Assembly (NCBI RefSeq): GCF_004323595.1
Contig: NZ_AP019373.1
Span: 744,001 to 808,000, forward strand
Direction of reading: 5' to 3'
Source: Sulfuricystis thermophila
Lineage (GTDB): Bacteria > Pseudomonadota > Gammaproteobacteria > Burkholderiales > Rhodocyclaceae
Length of the DNA stretch: 64,000 bases
Below, piece after piece: positions 60,487 to 64,000 of the stretch; the stretch's first letter is position 1; every line of letters begins with the position of its first letter. The translations under genes were made by a program, and so were the position numbers. Under the pieces are notes generated by a model. That model did not search any database. It was not told where the DNA came from and saw nothing but the letters and a program-made list of their open reading frames with translations.

Positions 60487-60674
60487 AAGGTCAAGGGGAC
60501 TTCCTTGACCCGATAATCGCTTGGGACGTCGTCCATGACCATCAGCAGATAGGCATCCTTCATGTTCTCCTCGAGTTCTTCGAGAGTTTCACCCTGGGTC
60601 ATGATCTCTGGATGATCGACGAGCTTGCCAATCCAGAAACGATCGCTTTTCCAGTAAATCATGTTCAGCTTCAT
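60483..60674 (-). CDS. hicB: HicB-type antitoxin
   Basis: 63 residues from the ATG at 60674, which has GGAG upstream; an ATG seven codons earlier is less likely. The HicB core is FWIGKLVDHPEIMTQGETLE and ELEENMKDAYLLMV. The short form lacks a separate DNA-binding domain, so autoregulation may be weak and the pair may depend on the nos promoter. It overlaps hicA by 4 bases and follows nosH by 38. Confidence 0.9.
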   Translation of the reverse strand: MKLNMIYWKSDRFWIGKLVDHPEIMTQGETLEELEENMKDAYLLMVMDDVPSDYRVKEVPLTL

Positions 60675-60712
60675 GGTTCGCTCCAGCGGTGTCATCCGAT
60701 CGAGGCGTCAGT

Positions 60713-61696
60713 CTACATCAGCTTCGATAGCCCCTTGATGTCGAACTTCAGCGAACCGGTCGGGCAGGTGTCGACGCACAGCCCACAGCGCGTGCAGTCC
60801 GGGCCGATCGGCACTTCGGTGTCGACCGCGCGGCCTTTGATCACCGTGTCCAGTACGTGCGGCACCAGACAGACCTTGCGGCAGTCGCCCTCGTGGAAGC
60901 AGCCTTGGAGCGTGTATTTGACGCGCAGCGGTGAGACGATACCGACCACGCCATAGGTCAGCCCGATCGGGCAGGCATAGCGACACCAGGCGCGGCGCAC
61001 GAAGAATACTTCGAAGACCAGGAGCGCCAGCACCCAGAGCATGGCCAGCACACCGCCGCTGTAGATCAGGGCCCGCGAGACGATGCCGGTCGGCGAGATC
61101 GATTCATACACGGTGTAGCCGGTAATGAGCGCCAGCAGCGCGAAGATGACCCAGGAGACGGTGCGCCAGCGGCGATCGATCGGCGTGTCGGTGACGAGCT
61201 TCTTTTGCACCAGGAAGAGGTGGAGCTTTTCGGCCCATTCGGCGAGGAAATGATAGGGACACACCCAGGAACAGAAGGTGCGCCCGCCGAGCAGGATCCA
61301 CAACGCCAGCACCGTGCCGGTGCCGATCAGGAGGTTGGTGATGATGTGCTTGTGGGCGAGCATCACCTGCAGGGCCGAGTTGAGGTCGATCAGGTGGAAG
61401 CCGGCGAAACGCGAGGCGGTGAGCGCGCCTTCGAGCAGCTGGATGTCGAAGTGGTAAGAGACGACGAACAGCAGATTGACGAAGATCAGCGTCGCCCAGC
61501 GGATGTTGCGCCACTTGTGGTTCTTCTCGCGGGCGCGGTGCGCCTCCTTCGCGGCGGCGAGTTCCGCCTTGTTGGTCATGCGCTTCAACTGATGCACCTC
61601 GATGGCGCGTTCTTCGATCAGCGTGGGCTTTTGCGGTTCGGCGCCGAACATCACCTTGATCTGTTCGACGAAGCGGCGTTTGAGTGCGTTGCTCAT
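60713..61696 (-). CDS. nosH: NosH, NapH-like membrane ferredoxin (quinol-linked electron transfer to NosZ)
   Basis: 327 residues. Four to five membrane helices with Cys motifs CSWVCPYHFLAEW and CRYACPIGLTYG facing the membrane surface, then a ferredoxin domain CFHEGDCRKVCLVP and CTRCGLCVDTCPTGSLKF. NapH relatives oxidise menaquinol and pass electrons to NosG/NapG. It follows nosG by 3 bases. The NosH name reflects the clade II nos cluster order. Confidence 0.92.
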   Translation of the reverse strand: MSNALKRRFVEQIKVMFGAEPQKPTLIEERAIEVHQLKRMTNKAELAAAKEAHRAREKNHKWRNIRWATLIFVNLLFVVSYHFDIQLLEGALTASRFAGFHLIDLNSALQVMLAHKHIITNLLIGTGTVLALWILLGGRTFCSWVCPYHFLAEWAEKLHLFLVQKKLVTDTPIDRRWRTVSWVIFALLALITGYTVYESISPTGIVSRALIYSGGVLAMLWVLALLVFEVFFVRRAWCRYACPIGLTYGVVGIVSPLRVKYTLQGCFHEGDCRKVCLVPHVLDTVIKGRAVDTEVPIGPDCTRCGLCVDTCPTGSLKFDIKGLSKLM

Positions 61697-61699
61697 ACC

Positions 61700-62593
61700 T
61701 TAAGTCCTCCAGCCTTCGCCGGGTATGACCTCGATGCTCGCCGGCTCGGTCGGGCAGATCATCTCGCAGACCCCGCAGCCGACACAGGGCTCATGCACGA
61801 CGGGCGTCTTTCGTTGGCTGCCATCCGGCGCGAACACGGTTTCCAGACTGATCGCACCCTTGATCGGGCAAGCCTGCACGCACAAATCGCACAGTTCGAC
61901 ATCATAGGGATGGTCGGCGACCTTGATCGGCCGCCAGCGATCGACGCTCATGTAGCGCAGCTCGCCCTTGAAGTCGGGGCCGCGCGCCTGCCCCTTGAAG
62001 CCCTTGCCTTGCATCGCGAGGCAGGATTCGGGACGGGTGAGCCGGGCGACACCGATGCGTTCGGTGAGATTGAGCGTCGGCTCGGGGTCTTTCTCCTTGG
62101 CGAGCAAAATCGGCTTTTCAGCCAGCTTCGCACCCGGGCGTACGCTCATGTAGGCCGGCTTCTTGTAGGTCAGCGCCCCGGTTGGGCAGGCGAGGATGCA
62201 CTGCACCGCGTCGCAGGAAAAATCGCAGGCTTGCTCGCGCGCTTCGATGTAGGGCACGCCGACGCCGAAGCCATCGGCAAGGTCGGCGAGTTTGATCGCA
62301 TTCACCGGGCAGACCTGCACGCATTGTCCGCACTTGATGCAGCTGGCGAGAAAATCCTTTTCATCGAGCGCACCGGGCGGGCGCAGGCGTTTCTTCTGCG
62401 CATAGGCGACGGGCAGAAAGCCCGACAGCGCAGCGCCGAACACGCCGCCACCGAGCAGGATGGTGCGCATGAAGCGGCGGCGCGCCTGCAGGCGCCGCTC
62501 CTTGGAAAGGGGCGGTTTGGCGCCGGGGGCTCCCTGGGGGGGCGGGGGTGCCGTGTCAGCAGCGCCGACTTTGGGGGTGTCGTCTTCGCTCAT
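61700..62593 (-). CDS. nosG: NosG, NapG-like periplasmic polyferredoxin
   Basis: 297 residues. A twin-arginine signal (RRRFMRTILLGGGVFGAAL) precedes four [4Fe-4S] cysteine sets: CIKCGQCVQVCPVNAIK, CDFSCDAVQCILACPTGAL, CDLCVQACPIKGAI and CVGCGVCEMICPTEPAS. It accepts electrons from NosH for NosZ. The N-terminal PKVGAADTAP comes from a dispersed motif copy (62548-62574). The start overlaps the nosD stop by 4 bases. Confidence 0.94.
   Translation of the reverse strand: MSEDDTPKVGAADTAPPPPQGAPGAKPPLSKERRLQARRRFMRTILLGGGVFGAALSGFLPVAYAQKKRLRPPGALDEKDFLASCIKCGQCVQVCPVNAIKLADLADGFGVGVPYIEAREQACDFSCDAVQCILACPTGALTYKKPAYMSVRPGAKLAEKPILLAKEKDPEPTLNLTERIGVARLTRPESCLAMQGKGFKGQARGPDFKGELRYMSVDRWRPIKVADHPYDVELCDLCVQACPIKGAISLETVFAPDGSQRKTPVVHEPCVGCGVCEMICPTEPASIEVIPGEGWRT
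62548..62574 (-). repeat. Dispersed 25-nt motif at the nosG N-terminus
   Basis: GTGCCGTGTCAGCAGCGCC followed by GACTTTGG; read K-V-G-A-A-D-T-A-P before the Tat signal. Confidence 0.65.
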
Positions 62594-63969
62594 CCTGCAT
62601 TCCTCGCGGGTTTGTGCATGCGCGGTTTCGGGTCGCGCGCCTGCAGTTCGGGAGAGGTGATCGGGGCCAGCCGTTCGAGGAAATCGAGCAGCTCGAGTAC
62701 CGGCGAAGTCTTGAAGAAACGGGCCGGCGGTGTTTCCATCCAGATCTGGTCGGCGTAGGCGTACTCCTCGTGCGGCGTGTCGCCATAGCCATCCCCATCC
62801 TTGTCGAAACCCTGATAGGTGTCGAAGTAGTTGCCGCGCCAGGTGTTTTTGTCGCCCTGGCCGCGTCCGGCCTGATAGATGTCGGTCAGATTGCCTTCGA
62901 AGATATTGTCGTCGAGGAAGTTGCCGCCGAGTTCGCTGGTCAGTTGCACTGCGATGCCGTTGTAGGCGAAACGATTGCCCTTGAAGCGGATCGTCGTGTT
63001 CGGCTGGAACGGCGACAGATCCGAGCCGACGCCCACGGCGCTGTAGATGATCTCGTTGTTCTCGATGAAGATGTCCGAGGCTTCCTTGAAGCCGAGCGCC
63101 ATGCCGGTCGCACCGGTGGCATGCGAGATGATGTTGTTGCGCGCGCCGCCGCCCTCCATGTACATGAAATAGATGCCGACTGCATTGTCGTAGAAACGGT
63201 TGTTCTCGACGATGTTGTTGTTGGCGAACATGAAGTGGATCGAATAGCGGCTGCGCCGTCCTTCGTTGCCGCGGTAGATGTTGCGATGCGAATACCAGGC
63301 GACGTTGTCGCGCGAATCGGTGACGAGGTTGTTTTCGATCAGGTTGTTGTTGCTGTACCAGAGGCGGATGCCATCTCCACGGATACCCAGATCGAAGGGT
63401 TTCGAGGAGATGCGGTTGCCACGCACGATGTTGTTGCTCGACTGCTTGAGGTCGATGCCGAACAGGCAGTTGTCGATCTGCAGATTCTCGATCACGTTGT
63501 TGTGGCCGCGCACGTCGAGGCAGGAATCATCGGTGTCGTGGTTGGCGCCGGAACCCGTCAGATGCATGCCACGCAAGACTGCCCCATCGGTTTCCAGCGA
63601 GAACACCGTGCCACGATCGCCGGCATCGATCGTCACCTTGCCCTCTCCGTCGATGACGAGCGGTTTCTTGACGACCACCGGCCCGGCGTAGTTGCCGGGG
63701 GGTACTTTCAGCACCGAGCCGGCCGGCGCGGCATCGACGAGCGCCTGGAACGGCGGATAGCCATGCATCCGTTTGTCGCGCTCGTAGAGCGGATAGGTGG
63801 GTTTGGGCCGATCGATCGTGACGCGCGGCGCGTTCGACAGGTCGGCCGTTTCGCCCAAGCGGCCGGAGGTCTCGCCGATGCCGACCTTGTCGCTCACCCC
63901 TTGCGCGGTGACGAGCAGCGAGAAGCCGCCGAGCATCAGACCCGGCACGATCGACCGCCAGCGCGCCAT
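62590..63969 (-). CDS. nosD: NosD, periplasmic maturation factor of nitrous oxide reductase
   Basis: 459 residues. Signal region VPGLMLGGFSLLVTAQG; parallel beta-helix repeats (NNVIENLQIDNCLFGIDL, NNIVRGNRISSKPFDLGI, NNLIENNLVTDSRDN, NNIVENNRFYDNAVGIYFM) and the NosD end KDGDGYGDTPHEEYAYADQI with LELLDFLERLAPI. It helps assemble the copper-sulfide site of NosZ. A paralogue lies at 41816-43006. The upstream gene in this operon is cut by the window edge. Confidence 0.94.
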   Translation of the reverse strand: MARWRSIVPGLMLGGFSLLVTAQGVSDKVGIGETSGRLGETADLSNAPRVTIDRPKPTYPLYERDKRMHGYPPFQALVDAAPAGSVLKVPPGNYAGPVVVKKPLVIDGEGKVTIDAGDRGTVFSLETDGAVLRGMHLTGSGANHDTDDSCLDVRGHNNVIENLQIDNCLFGIDLKQSSNNIVRGNRISSKPFDLGIRGDGIRLWYSNNNLIENNLVTDSRDNVAWYSHRNIYRGNEGRRSRYSIHFMFANNNIVENNRFYDNAVGIYFMYMEGGGARNNIISHATGATGMALGFKEASDIFIENNEIIYSAVGVGSDLSPFQPNTTIRFKGNRFAYNGIAVQLTSELGGNFLDDNIFEGNLTDIYQAGRGQGDKNTWRGNYFDTYQGFDKDGDGYGDTPHEEYAYADQIWMETPPARFFKTSPVLELLDFLERLAPITSPELQARDPKPRMHKPARNAG

Positions 63970-63970
63970 C

Positions 63971-64000
63971 TCAGCTCCCCGCTGGCTGATTCAGCTGCTT
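63971..64000 (-). CDS. C-terminal end of the preceding nos-cluster gene (cut by window edge)
   Basis: Ten in-frame codons ending in TGA (KQLNQPAGS) lie one base upstream of nosD on the same strand. In clade II nos clusters this position is held by nosZ or a cytochrome gene, but nothing here identifies it. Confidence 0.35.
   Translation of the reverse strand, partial: KQLNQPAGS

Overview
The window looks like the chromosome of a betaproteobacterium with high G+C content that lives by nitrate assimilation, denitrification and anaerobic respiration. The gene order bamE-dapB-carA-carB-greA with divergent fur, together with norEFQD/nnrS, an atypical (clade II style) nos cluster and a full-looking menaquinone gene set, suggests a Rhodocyclales/Nitrosomonadales-like denitrifier. 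This placement is inference from gene content; no rRNA, tRNA or CRISPR was seen.

Layout. 1-2372: end of secA, then mtnA and a class II aldolase (methylthioadenosine salvage). 2474-11393: a minus-strand nitrate assimilation operon nrtA-nrtB-nrtD-nirB-nirD-nasA and the ANTAR regulator nasT. Its control region (10951-11203) is readable base by base: two NtrC-like sites, a near-consensus sigma-54 promoter, tandem ANTAR hairpins and a terminator that excludes the second hairpin. 11966-18879: repeats, greA, carB, carA, dapB, bamE and fur. 18891-21190: a pentapeptide-repeat protein, a formylglycine-enzyme-like protein and an unknown exported protein. 21298-26887: an FNR-type promoter driving DUF2249, DUF59 and an NnrS-like protein; then a radical SAM/SPASM enzyme, a 71-residue protein and an HPP membrane protein; then MarR, divergent from a DsrC-like protein and a CBS protein. 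26989-31409: a TetR-controlled ABC exporter and an FmdE-like protein. 31559-35752: a lower-G+C patch with a FadL-type porin, a cytochrome c'-like protein and a two-component system. 35749-43006: nnrS, norD, norQ, norF, norE, a dihaem cytochrome and a NosD paralogue, without norCB. 43116-45179: a haem-sensor GGDEF/EAL protein sharing one perfect FNR box with the nor operon. 45370-49954: menE-menF-menD. 50052-53994: TauE, PhnD-like and GGDEF/EAL proteins. 53963-64000: an almost gapless minus-strand run nosD-nosG-nosH-hicB-hicA-nosF-nosL-nosY-tlpA-ubiE-menA-menB-menC.

How they fit together. The nos proteins of this type are thought to be supplied with electrons from menaquinol through NosG/NosH, and here the late menaquinone genes lie in the same overlapping gene run as nos. 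Nitrate uptake and reduction to ammonium is controlled by nitrogen status (sigma-54/NtrC) and by nitrate (NasT antitermination). FNR-type boxes tie the nor and DUF2249 groups to oxygen.

The most unusual signal is repetitive. A 25-nt motif and its 54-bp expanded units lie inside at least eleven coding regions in several reading frames (18-residue tandem peptide repeats in menE and menC). A separate 209-bp inverted-repeat element sits in frame inside menD. A third family of about 175-260 bp abuts the stop codons of three genes. Together they resemble the protein-coding palindromic elements known from Rickettsia, but I do not recognise these sequences.
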